Source: Pseudomonadota bacterium
GTDB taxonomy: Bacteria; Pseudomonadota; Alphaproteobacteria; Rhizobiales; Hyphomicrobiaceae
Direction of reading: 5' to 3'
DNA: 23,828 nt
Assembly: GCA_023410905.1 (NCBI GenBank)
Contig: JAEYPL010000354.1
Location: 1 to 23,828 of the forward strand
Part shown: one piece after another, positions 1 to 7,047 of the stretch
Position numbering within the stretch: position 1 is the stretch's first letter
Layout of the letters: each line of letters opens with the position of its first letter
The notes under the pieces: generated by a model
Databases searched by the model: none
What the model saw: only the letters and a program-made list of their open reading frames with translations
What the model was told of the DNA's origin: nothing
Position numbers and translations under genes: made by a program

Positions 1-1851
1 GAAAGCGCGCATACTGCCGTAACGCCGCCCTTCGAGCTCAGGCTCCTCACACCCATCGGACCGCGCTGGTTTGCTTTCGAACAGCAGACTGCGCCCACGC
101 ACGACGGCCTCGGCATCGAGATCCAGCGTGTCGGGCGCGACATCACGGATCAGCGCCGCATCGAGCAGGAGCTGGAGACGGCGCGCGACGCCGCCTTGTC
201 AGCGAACCGTGCGAAGTCGCGGTTCCTCGCGACCATGAGCCACGAAATCCGCACGCCCATGAACGGCATCCTCGGGATGTCCGCCTTGCTTACGGAGACA
301 CCGCTCAGCGCCGACCAGCGCACGTACGCCCGCGCTATAGAGGAATCAGCACGCACGCTGCTCTCGCTCATCGATGAGATCCTCGACTTCTCGCGCATCG
401 AAGCCGGCAAGCTCGAGATCGCAGCCGAGCCCTTCGAGCTCGATCAATGCATCGAATCCGCCGTCGAGCTGCTCCAGCCCAAGGCCAGCGAGAAGAAGCT
501 CGACCTCGCCTGGTGGATCGAGCCTTCATTGCCCAAGCTCGTGATCGGCGATGCCATGCGGCTGCGCCAGATCCTCCTGAACCTCATCGGCAATGCCATC
601 AAGTTCACCGACCGGGGCGGCATCGCTGTCCGGGTCAACGGCGAGATGGAGCCGTCGGGGGCCGCCGTGCGGCTGTCGATCCGCATCACGGATACGGGCA
701 TCGGCATTGCCGAGAGCACGCTGCCGGCCCTCTTCAGCGAGTTCGAGCAGACCGACGAAGCCGTGCGTCGCCAACGCGGCGGCACTGGTCTCGGCCTCGC
801 GATCTCACGGCGTCTCGCCCGCGGCATGGGCGGCGATATCACGGTGACGAGCGCGCTCGGCATCGGCTCGACGTTCACGCTGAGCCTGACGGCCGGTGTC
901 ATGCCGCTGAGCCGGCCCGTGCTCGATGTGCCGACGCGCGCAGGCGAGCCGCAGGTCATCCTCGTCGCCTTGGACGGGCCCGTCGAGCGGCGGATCGTTG
1001 CCGAGGTGCTGCGCTCGCTCGGCTTCGATGCGGTCGAGAGCAGCATTGCCGATGCCCATCGCCTGACACGCGGGTCTCGCGGGCCGGCCCGGCGCTTCAG
1101 CACACTCCTGATCGGCGGCGAAAGCGGCGTAGAGACCGCACGCCATCTGCTTGAGACGCTGCGCGATGGCGACAAGAGCTCGGTGCGTGGCGTGGTGCTG
1201 ATCGAGCCATCGAGCCGCCCCTCGCTACCCGCCTTCAAGGCCAGCGGCTTCGATGCCTATCTCGTCCGCCCCGTCCGGCCCTCGTCGATCGTGACGCAGA
1301 TCATCACGCGTGCGGTGACGCCGCGCACGACAGCGACACTGCCGCAACGCGATCACTCCCGCGCCGACACGACCGATGGCGAGCACAGCGGGATCCGCGT
1401 GCTGCTCGCAGAGGACAATGACATCAACGCGCTGCTCGCCACGCGCATGATCGAGCGCTCGGGTTGCCGCGTCGAGCGCGTCTCCAATGGCCGCGAGGCC
1501 ATCGAGGCGCTGCGTGCGACGATCGACGGCAGCGCGCCCGACTTCGACCTCGTGTTCATGGACGTGCTCATGCCGGAGATCGACGGTCTCGAAGCGACGC
1601 GGCTCATCAAGGAGATGTTCGACGAGGCGGGACATCGCCGCCCGCCGATCGTCGCGCTCACGGCCAATGCCTTCAGCGAGGACCGCAAGCGCTGCCTCGA
1701 CGGCGGCATGGACGATTATCTCGCAAAGCCCTTCGAGCCCGACGATCTCGATCTCGTGCTCACCAACTGGTGCGGCGGGGCGCCACACCTCGAGCCCGAT
1801 GGCGCGCTCGATGCCGAGCTGGATACGCCTGCCGCAGGCACCGCCGCTTAG
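1..1851 (+). CDS. Hybrid sensor histidine kinase with two receiver domains (5' partial)
   Basis: The reading frame is open from the first base of the window, so the true start lies upstream; 616 residues are visible. In order they hold the end of a PAS/PAC domain (GRDITDQRR, residues 46-54), a coiled linker, a HisKA domain with the H-box SHEIRTPMNG (His81), and a HATPase_c domain with N-box NAIKFTD (Asn198), DTGIGI (from 231) and GTGLGLAI (261-268). A degenerate receiver follows (about 317-439), then a normal receiver (about 467-590) with acidic pocket ED (471-472), phosphoacceptor Asp521 in FMDVLMP and Lys576 in AKPF. The architecture resembles BarA-type kinases that relay His to Asp within one protein. 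The first receiver has Gly where the phosphoacceptor should be and Arg in place of the conserved Lys, so it cannot be phosphorylated in the usual way. The signal sensed and the output partner are unknown. A second hybrid kinase follows 132 bases downstream on the same strand. Confidence 0.93.
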   Translation, partial: ESAHTAVTPPFELRLLTPIGPRWFAFEQQTAPTHDGLGIEIQRVGRDITDQRRIEQELETARDAALSANRAKSRFLATMSHEIRTPMNGILGMSALLTETPLSADQRTYARAIEESARTLLSLIDEILDFSRIEAGKLEIAAEPFELDQCIESAVELLQPKASEKKLDLAWWIEPSLPKLVIGDAMRLRQILLNLIGNAIKFTDRGGIAVRVNGEMEPSGAAVRLSIRITDTGIGIAESTLPALFSEFEQTDEAVRRQRGGTGLGLAISRRLARGMGGDITVTSALGIGSTFTLSLTAGVMPLSRPVLDVPTRAGEPQVILVALDGPVERRIVAEVLRSLGFDAVESSIADAHRLTRGSRGPARRFSTLLIGGESGVETARHLLETLRDGDKSSVRGVVLIEPSSRPSLPAFKASGFDAYLVRPVRPSSIVTQIITRAVTPRTTATLPQRDHSRADTTDGEHSGIRVLLAEDNDINALLATRMIERSGCRVERVSNGREAIEALRATIDGSAPDFDLVFMDVLMPEIDGLEATRLIKEMFDEAGHRRPPIVALTANAFSEDRKRCLDGGMDDYLAKPFEPDDLDLVLTNWCGGAPHLEPDGALDAELDTPAAGTAA

Positions 1852-1901
1852 CGCGAGTAGCAGAGCGAGGAAAGCCCGGGGCCTATCCTTGCAGTCATCG
1901 A

Positions 1902-1944
1902 CCTGGCTTGGTAGCCAGGGTGGACCGCCCTTTGGAGCGGCGGT
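1902..1944. repeat. Two adjacent hairpins between the tandem kinase genes
   Basis: A perfect 7-bp stem with a TGGT loop (CCTGGCT 1902-1908, AGCCAGG 1913-1919) is followed at once by a second stem ACCGCC/GGCGGT (1924-1929, 1939-1944). No T-tract follows either stem, so a classical Rho-independent terminator is unlikely. Possible roles are a weak terminator, an RNA processing site between the two kinase genes, or a dispersed palindromic intergenic repeat. The last is my inference from the look of the sequence and is untested. Confidence 0.5.
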
Positions 1945-1983
1945 GGTGCCGACGGTACGAACCGGGCTGCAGAAAAGCGCGAC

Positions 1984-3924
1984 ATGAATACCACGCCAAA
2001 TGACGCGGCGCGCCTCAAGGCCATACTCGACTCGGCCGTGTCCGCGATCGTCACCATTGACGCACGCGGCATCGTCCAAGGTGCCAATCCCGCCGTCGAG
2101 CGCATGTTCGGATACACCGAGGCGGAGCTCATTGGCCGCAACGTGTCGATGCTCATGCCGAAAGATCTGGCGGACGCGCACGACAGCTTCATCGCGCGCC
2201 ACCTAGCAACGGGCGAGCGGCGCATCATCGGCATTGGCCGCGAGGTCGTCGGCCAGCACAAGAACGGGTCCAGCGTGCCCGTCCACCTCTCCGTCGGAAA
2301 GTTCGTGGAGGGCGGCGCCGACTACTTCACCGGCATCATGGTCGATCTTCGCCAGCAGCGGCTGACGGAGCGCCAGCTCGCGCGCGAAGAGGCGCTGTTC
2401 CACTCGATTTTCGACAGCATTCCGGACGCTTTCGTCGTCACCGACATGGATCGCAGGATCCAGGTGGCGAACCCGGCCTTTGCCCGCATCTTCGGCTATG
2501 AAGCAGGCCGGATCGTCGGGAAGCCGATCAGCGTGCTCTTCGACGATGCGGAGGAGGCGGCACAGCACATATCGACGGCGCCATCGCTGGAGCGCCAGCT
2601 TCAGCAGCCGCAGGCGCCCATCATCGCGAATTTCCGCCGCAGCAACGGCGAGCGCTTCCCGGGCGAGGCCGTCTGGTCGGAGGTGCGCGACGGCGCCAAT
2701 CTCGGCGTTGGCTATGTGGCGCTCGTGCGCGACGTCACCCGCGAACTCAAGCGCGAGACCGCGACGCGGACGGCCCAGCGCCTCGAAGCCATCGGCCAAC
2801 TCACCGGCGGCATCGCCCACGACTTCAACAATCTCCTGACGGTGATCGTGGGCAATCTCGAATTGCTGGAGCCGCGCCTGTCCGACGACGGCCAGCTCGA
2901 GCTTCTTCGTGAGGTCAAGGACGCCGCCGAAAAGGGCGCCCAGCTCACCGACCACCTGCTCACCTTCGCGCGTCGCCAGCGCCTGGAAAGCCAGAAGATC
3001 TCGCTCAACGGCATGGTCACGGCCGTGGCGGACCTGCTGCGCCGCACGATCGGCTCCAACATCGTCCTCGACGTCGTACCCGCGCCCAATCTCTGGATGA
3101 CGCGCGCCGATCCGGGGCTGATCGAGACTGCGATCGTCAACCTCGTGATCAACGCACGCGACGCCATGCCGGTCGGCGGCCGCATCGTCGTCGAAACGCG
3201 CAATGTCACGCTCGACGCCGCCAGCACCGAGCTGATCCCCGGCCTGCCCGTCGGGCAGTACGTCGTACTGTCGGTGACCGACAACGGCCACGGCATGTCG
3301 CCGGAGGTTTCCGAGCGCGCCTTCGAGCCGTTCTTCACGACCAAGGGGCCGGGCAAAGGCAGCGGCCTGGGTCTCGCCTCGGTCTACGGGTTCGCGCGCC
3401 AGTCCGGGGGCCACGCGACGCTCTACAGTGAGATCGGCAAAGGAACGACGGTGCGCATCTACCTGCCACGCGCCGATGCGGACGACGTCTCCGCGCCGAC
3501 ACCGCGACGGGAGGAGCCGTTACCCCTCGGGCGTGGCGAGATGGTGCTGGCTGTCGAGGATGATGCGAACGTGCGCCGCCTCACTATCCAGCGGCTGACG
3601 GCCCTCGGCTATGAGGTGGAGGCCGTCAGCGATGCGAACCAGGCGCTCAGGGCCATTGCGGACGGCCTCAAGCCGGCGGTCGTCTTCACCGACTACATGA
3701 TGCCCGGCGGCATATCGGGCCTGGAGCTCGCGCAGCGCCTGCGCGCTACCCACCCGGAAATCGCTGTGCTGTTGACGACCGGCTATGCAGGCGGCCTGAT
3801 CGACGCCGGGGAAATCGACGTGCTGCGCATCAAGGTGCTGATGAAGCCCTATCGTCAGGTGAAACTGGCCCAGGCCATTCGAGAGGCCATCGATGGGGGC
3901 ACGGATCGAACGCGCGCAAAATAG
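1984..3924 (+). CDS. FixL-like PAS-PAS hybrid sensor histidine kinase
   Basis: This 646-residue protein has no membrane segment and is probably cytoplasmic. PAS1 (about 10-125) closely follows the haem PAS of rhizobial FixL. It has DAHDSFIARH with His66 where FixL has its proximal haem His200, and IIGIGR with Arg86 exactly 20 residues later, matching FixL Arg220. HLSVG puts Leu102 and Val104 at the FixL Leu236 and Ile238 positions. PAS2 spans about 138-255. The HisKA domain carries IAHDFNN (His279). HATPase_c has NLVINARDAM (386-395), DNGHGM and GKGSGLGL. The C-terminal receiver has EDD (525-527), Asp570 in VFTDYMMP and Lys621. By family knowledge this would be an oxygen- or haem-responsive kinase; oxygen binding is inferred, not shown. 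No fixJ-type regulator lies next to it, so the fused receiver may be regulatory or may feed a phosphotransfer protein elsewhere. The start has only a weak ribosome-binding site. Confidence 0.93.
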   Translation: MNTTPNDAARLKAILDSAVSAIVTIDARGIVQGANPAVERMFGYTEAELIGRNVSMLMPKDLADAHDSFIARHLATGERRIIGIGREVVGQHKNGSSVPVHLSVGKFVEGGADYFTGIMVDLRQQRLTERQLAREEALFHSIFDSIPDAFVVTDMDRRIQVANPAFARIFGYEAGRIVGKPISVLFDDAEEAAQHISTAPSLERQLQQPQAPIIANFRRSNGERFPGEAVWSEVRDGANLGVGYVALVRDVTRELKRETATRTAQRLEAIGQLTGGIAHDFNNLLTVIVGNLELLEPRLSDDGQLELLREVKDAAEKGAQLTDHLLTFARRQRLESQKISLNGMVTAVADLLRRTIGSNIVLDVVPAPNLWMTRADPGLIETAIVNLVINARDAMPVGGRIVVETRNVTLDAASTELIPGLPVGQYVVLSVTDNGHGMSPEVSERAFEPFFTTKGPGKGSGLGLASVYGFARQSGGHATLYSEIGKGTTVRIYLPRADADDVSAPTPRREEPLPLGRGEMVLAVEDDANVRRLTIQRLTALGYEVEAVSDANQALRAIADGLKPAVVFTDYMMPGGISGLELAQRLRATHPEIAVLLTTGYAGGLIDAGEIDVLRIKVLMKPYRQVKLAQAIREAIDGGTDRTRAK

Positions 3925-3944
3925 CGCTCGCAAACCGACGAGCG
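3925..3944 (+). terminator. Possible terminator hairpin after the FixL-like kinase
   Basis: CGCTCG (3925-3930) and CGAGCG (3939-3944) form a 6-bp stem starting directly after the stop codon. No T-run follows, so it would be weak or Rho-assisted. Confidence 0.3.
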
Positions 3945-4036
3945 ATCCACGACGTCAAAGACTGCTGATAAAAACGATTATCCGGCCATCCCTTAGGAGG
4001 ATGGTATGCGACGAAATCCGATCGTCTCACCGGGCC

Positions 4037-4129
4037 TCAGTGGACCTGCATCAATAGGAACAGGCCGACCCCCATAGCAGGGCCAAGCAACGCCGATACG
4101 ATCACCATGATCATGGGCTTGACTAACAT
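4037..4129 (-). CDS. Possible 30-residue single-span membrane peptide
   Basis: Reading leftward from ATG at 4129 to TGA at 4037 gives a 30-residue peptide that starts MLVKPMIM and ends FLLMQVH. It is almost wholly hydrophobic after one Lys near the N-terminus, with small residues in the middle (SALLGPAMG), as expected of a single transmembrane helix. A G-rich stretch just upstream of the ATG could act as a weak ribosome-binding site. Downstream, a hairpin (CCATCC/GGATGG, 3986-4004) and, about 11 bases beyond it, a T-run on the - strand could end a short transcript. I do not recognise the peptide. The length is too short to rule out chance, and a + strand ORF overlaps it. Confidence 0.33.
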   Translation of the reverse strand: MLVKPMIMVIVSALLGPAMGVGLFLLMQVH

Positions 4130-4339
4130 GACACACCCCGCACACCGGCACCCCACATGATGCCGACTCACCGCGACACAACCTCTCGTCCCGCCCTGAC
4201 AAGACGTTCTGTCACCTCAGATATATACAGCATCATCCCATTTTATGCACGTGTCTTCTTGACTCATTCCAAGTCTGTGGATAAGGGCGCCGCCTTCGCG
4301 CCGATAATCAACCGGCCCCGCGGCTGATAAGCATTAGAA

Positions 4340-4357
4340 TCGAAATAATAATTTCGA
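4340..4357. promoter_or_regulatory. A+T-rich perfect dyad, candidate operator
   Basis: TCGAAAT-AATA-ATTTCGA is a perfect inverted repeat with 7-base arms and a 4-base centre. It sits in an A+T-rich pocket of a high-GC region, about 180 bases upstream of the site-2 protease start. The form suits a dimeric DNA-binding regulator. I cannot name the regulator. Confidence 0.35.
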
Positions 4358-4406
4358 CCCCCTTAAGTGCGCGTCTGAGCAAAAGACTGCGACTCACTGG
4401 AGGCAT

Positions 4407-4450
4407 GAGCACAGACGGTCTGTGCACCGCAAAATGCTCTTTTTGTGCAC
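4407..4450 (+). promoter_or_regulatory. Structured leader or operator upstream of the site-2 protease
   Basis: GCACAGA-CGG-TCTGTGC (4409-4425) is a perfect inverted repeat. TGTGCACC occurs twice (4421-4428 and 4444-4451), 23 bases apart, about two helical turns. GAGCA (4407-4411) can pair with TGCTC (4435-4439), which is followed by TTTTT. The first and last pairings share bases 4409-4411, so they exclude each other, as in an attenuator. The two self-complementary GTGCAC copies (4422-4427, 4445-4450) can also pair with each other. Whether it acts as RNA or as a protein-binding site is open. Confidence 0.35.
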
Positions 4451-4539
4451 CTGCTGCCACCCCTCCTCAGGTCGCGGAACCGTCGGTCTTCTGATAGATT
4501 GAACCGTATCGTGATGAACGCGGAAGGATCATTTTGCTC

Positions 4540-5661
4540 ATGATGGGTTGGTCCATATCGCTCGGCCGGATTGCTGGCACCGAGGTCCGCATCCACCTGA
4601 CCTTCTTCCTGCTGCTCGCCTGGTTCGGGCTGGTCGCCGGCAGCCAGGGAGGAGCGGCAGCCGGATTTGCCGCCGTCGGCTTCATCGTCGCGATCTTTGC
4701 CTGCGTGCTCGCTCACGAGTACGGCCACGTCCTCATGGCCCGGCAGTTCGGCATCGGCACCAAGGACATCATCCTGCTGCCGATCGGAGGCGTCGCCAGC
4801 ATCGAAAAGATGCCGGACAACCCCACCCAGGAGTTGCTGATCGCGCTGGCCGGCCCGGCGGTGAACGTCGCCATCGCCTTTGTCCTGTTCGCCTTCTTCG
4901 GCGCCAGCATCCCGAACAGCCAAGCGGATCCCGCCGCCCTGCAGAATATCGATTTCGTCTCGCGCTTGGCGCTGATCAACATCATGCTGGTCGTGTTCAA
5001 CCTGCTTCCGGCCTTCCCCATGGACGGCGGCCGCGCGCTCAAGGCCCTGCTCTCCTACAAACTCGACAAGGTCACGGCGACGCGGATCGCGGCCCGCATA
5101 GGGCAGGCCGCCGCCTTCGGCCTCGGATTTCTCGGCCTGTTCGGCAATCCGCTGCTGATCTTCATCGCGCTCTTCGTGTTTCTCGCCGCGAGCCACGAGA
5201 CCTATGCGGTGGAACTCGGCGACGCGACAAAGCGCGCCAGCATGCGCGACGCCACAATCACCTCGTTCACGCATCTCGAGACGAACGCCAGCGTCAGCGA
5301 TGCCGTCAGCGCACTCCTCGGCACGCCACAGCGCGAATTCCCGATCACCGACGGGGCCGGCCGCCTGCGTGGCGTGTTGACCCGCGACGGCATGATCCAG
5401 GCCCTCTCGACCAGCGGCCCTGATACGCCGGTGATCGAGGTCATGGAGCGCGATATTCCGACGATCAACTACCGCGCGCCCCTCTCGGAAGCGGCCGAAC
5501 TCCTGCATTCGAGCGGCAAGCCGTTGGTCGGTGTCATCGACGAAAGCGACAAGGTCATCGGCATCATCACACTCGAAAATCTCGCCGAGTTCATGCTCGT
5601 CGACCGCGCGAGCCAGGGCTGGCGCCGTAGCAGTGGCGGGAATGTCAGGAGTGTTGGCTGA
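4540..5661 (+). CDS. Site-2 protease family protein (M50) with CBS domains
   Basis: An intramembrane zinc metalloprotease of the SpoIVFB/Rip class. Counted from ATG 4540 the protein has 373 residues. The zinc motif HEYGH (His59, Glu60, His63) lies in a transmembrane helix. The third ligand, an Asp, is in NLLPAFPMDGGRAL (Asp162). About four to six hydrophobic segments fill residues 18-220. The C-terminal part (about 240-355) looks like a CBS pair (VSDAVSALL, EFPITDGAGRLRGVLTRDG, GVIDESDKVIGIITLENL), which in relatives binds adenine nucleotides and tunes activity. Members of this family cut membrane-bound transcription factor precursors or clear membrane fragments; no anti-sigma substrate is encoded nearby. 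The start is ambiguous. TTG at 4534 sits six bases after GGAAGG and fits ribosome-binding spacing better. ATG 4540 is the commoner codon and gives the usual family N-terminus MMGWSI. Confidence 0.93.
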   Translation: MMGWSISLGRIAGTEVRIHLTFFLLLAWFGLVAGSQGGAAAGFAAVGFIVAIFACVLAHEYGHVLMARQFGIGTKDIILLPIGGVASIEKMPDNPTQELLIALAGPAVNVAIAFVLFAFFGASIPNSQADPAALQNIDFVSRLALINIMLVVFNLLPAFPMDGGRALKALLSYKLDKVTATRIAARIGQAAAFGLGFLGLFGNPLLIFIALFVFLAASHETYAVELGDATKRASMRDATITSFTHLETNASVSDAVSALLGTPQREFPITDGAGRLRGVLTRDGMIQALSTSGPDTPVIEVMERDIPTINYRAPLSEAAELLHSSGKPLVGVIDESDKVIGIITLENLAEFMLVDRASQGWRRSSGGNVRSVG

Positions 5662-5747
5662 GGCCGCAGATTCCCGGTTCCATCCGGCGCGACGCTCTGG
5701 CAGGCTCCCGCCGCCGATCCCTGGCGCAACCCTTCGAGCCCTCGACG

Positions 5748-6416
5748 ATGCCGCCCGCAAGAAAGCCACCGCTCCTCATCATCGAGACCGACGATCACGT
5801 CCGCACGGGCATACGCGCGCTGCGGCGCAAGTGCGCCATCCTGCGTCATGCCCATGACATCGCCGGTTATCCTCCGCTTCGGCGCAATCAGGCGGGGTTC
5901 GAGGGCCTCGCCCGCATCATCGTCGGGCAGCAGCTTTCCATCGCCAGCGCCGCCGCCATCTGGGGGCGGTTCGAAGCCGCTCTGCGCCCTCTGAGCGCAC
6001 ACAAGATCCTGAAGGCCCCGGACGAGGTGCTGCGGGCTGCGGGGCTGTCGGGCGGCAAGATTAGGACGCTTCGCGCGATCTCGACGGCGGTGAAATCGGG
6101 CGCGCTCGATCTCGACGCGCTGGCGACGGCGCCGGAAGCGGTCGTGCACGAGAGCCTGCGCCAGGTGAGCGGCATCGGCCCCTGGACGGCCGACATCTAC
6201 CTCCTGTTCTGCCTCGGCCGCGCCGACGCCTTCGCGGCTGGCGACCTCGCGCTGCAGATCGCCGCGGCCATCGCGGCAAAGCAGGGCGAGCGGCTGACGC
6301 TGGTGGAGCTGGAGGAAATGTCCGAGCGCTGGCGGCCTTACCGGGGCGTGGCCGCGCGGCTGCTCTGGGCCTACTATGCCGCCGTCAAGGCGCAGAAATC
6401 CGGCGCACCGGTTTAG
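5748..6416 (+). CDS. DNA-3-methyladenine glycosylase, AlkA/HhH-GPD family
   Basis: A 222-residue monofunctional base-excision repair glycosylase that would remove alkylated bases such as 3-methyladenine from DNA. The helix-hairpin-helix is seen in LRQVSGIGPWTADIYLL (138-154). The catalytic Asp is Asp166 in AAGDLALQ, which aligns with Asp238 of E. coli AlkA. GLARIIVGQQLSIASA (53-68) is the typical substrate-pocket helix, and RWRPYRGVAARLLWAYY matches the AlkA C-terminal RWKPWRSYA region. It lacks the N-terminal domain of E. coli AlkA, as is usual for the shorter family members. It follows the site-2 protease by 86 bases with no clear terminator. There is no strong ribosome-binding site before ATG 5748, so expression may be low or coupled to upstream transcription. 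Confidence 0.9.
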   Translation: MPPARKPPLLIIETDDHVRTGIRALRRKCAILRHAHDIAGYPPLRRNQAGFEGLARIIVGQQLSIASAAAIWGRFEAALRPLSAHKILKAPDEVLRAAGLSGGKIRTLRAISTAVKSGALDLDALATAPEAVVHESLRQVSGIGPWTADIYLLFCLGRADAFAAGDLALQIAAAIAAKQGERLTLVELEEMSERWRPYRGVAARLLWAYYAAVKAQKSGAPV

Positions 6417-6507
6417 CGTTGATCATCCAGCGCTTAAAGGTGCCTTGCGTCAAAAATCAGAAGCAAATCGAGCCATACGTGTTAGGGCCTTGGCTGGAGG
6501 TTCGAGA

Positions 6508-7047
6508 ATGGCCGTTTTGCAGACAGTTCAGCTGACACCCCGTCCTTGCTCCCCGAGTGACCGTACCGACTTCATCAAGCTTGAGCTTGATCCAGAGGTC
6601 ATGCGCTTTCTCAACGGCGGGCGCGCAGTCGATCACGAGCACATCGATCCGAATGCAACGTTCCTCATGCCCAGAGGAATAGAGCCTCACGTCTGGACGG
6701 CGCGTCGTACCGCCAACGACGCATTCGTCGGGTGGTTCTGTTTGTGGCCGGAGAATGAAACGATGGCAGAACTCGGATTTCGCCTGCGCCGGTTGGATTG
6801 GGGGGAGGGGTTGGCCTCGGAAGGGGCTTCGGCCCTGGTGAGCTGGGGGTTCAGAAGCTACGGATATGAGAAGATCATGGCGTGCACGATGGCAGTGAAC
6901 CTCGGATCGCGTCGCGTGATGGAAAAGATCGGCATGCACTACACGCGCACAGTCTCCTTTGATGCTGAGCCTTTTCGCGGCACCGAGCACGGCGTAGTTT
7001 GGTATGAGTTGACGCGCTCGGAATGTAACCACGGCGGCTCCCCATGA
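6508..7047 (+). CDS. GNAT family N-acetyltransferase (RimJ/RimL-like)
   Basis: 179 residues from ATG 6508, which is preceded by GGAGG (6496-6500) at seven bases; the open frame extends further upstream but that part looks non-coding. The acetyl-CoA motif is RRLDWGEGLASEGASAL (94-110), typical of the Acetyltransf_3 group. The motif-B stretch NLGSRRVMEKIGM (131-143) is also typical and is found in enzymes that acetylate protein N-termini or small molecules. The substrate cannot be told from sequence. Its stop codon overlaps the trkA start (ATGA, 7044-7047), so the two are probably translationally coupled. The gene looks somewhat less GC-biased at third codon positions than its neighbours, which could mean a later arrival in this cluster (an impression, not measured). 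Confidence 0.88.
   Translation: MAVLQTVQLTPRPCSPSDRTDFIKLELDPEVMRFLNGGRAVDHEHIDPNATFLMPRGIEPHVWTARRTANDAFVGWFCLWPENETMAELGFRLRRLDWGEGLASEGASALVSWGFRSYGYEKIMACTMAVNLGSRRVMEKIGMHYTRTVSFDAEPFRGTEHGVVWYELTRSECNHGGSP

Larger units (their letters stand above)
3945..4539. other. Long intergenic region with dyads and possible small ORFs
   Basis: About 600 bases with no normal-sized gene, partly A+T-richer than its surroundings (notably 4215-4260 and 4325-4360). It holds a short + strand ORF with an ideal ribosome-binding site (4006-4077), an overlapping - strand hydrophobic ORF (4037-4129) and a hairpin GGCGC/GCGCC (4286-4302). It also holds the dyads at 4340-4357 and 4407-4450, listed separately. 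A weak sigma70-like element, TTGACT (4259-4264) and ATAAGG (4281-4286) with 16 bases between, may drive rightward transcription toward the site-2 protease gene. Confidence 0.5.

Noticed and set aside
2203..3414. A 403-codon open frame on the - strand, opposite the FixL-like kinase
   Set aside because: Antisense shadow; no motif and no ribosome-binding site, and the + strand kinase motifs are complete.
4363..5769. A 468-codon open frame on the - strand, opposite the site-2 protease
   Set aside because: Its sequence is Asp/Arg/Glu-rich and low in hydrophobic pattern, typical of antisense translation. The + strand frame has HEYGH and CBS motifs.
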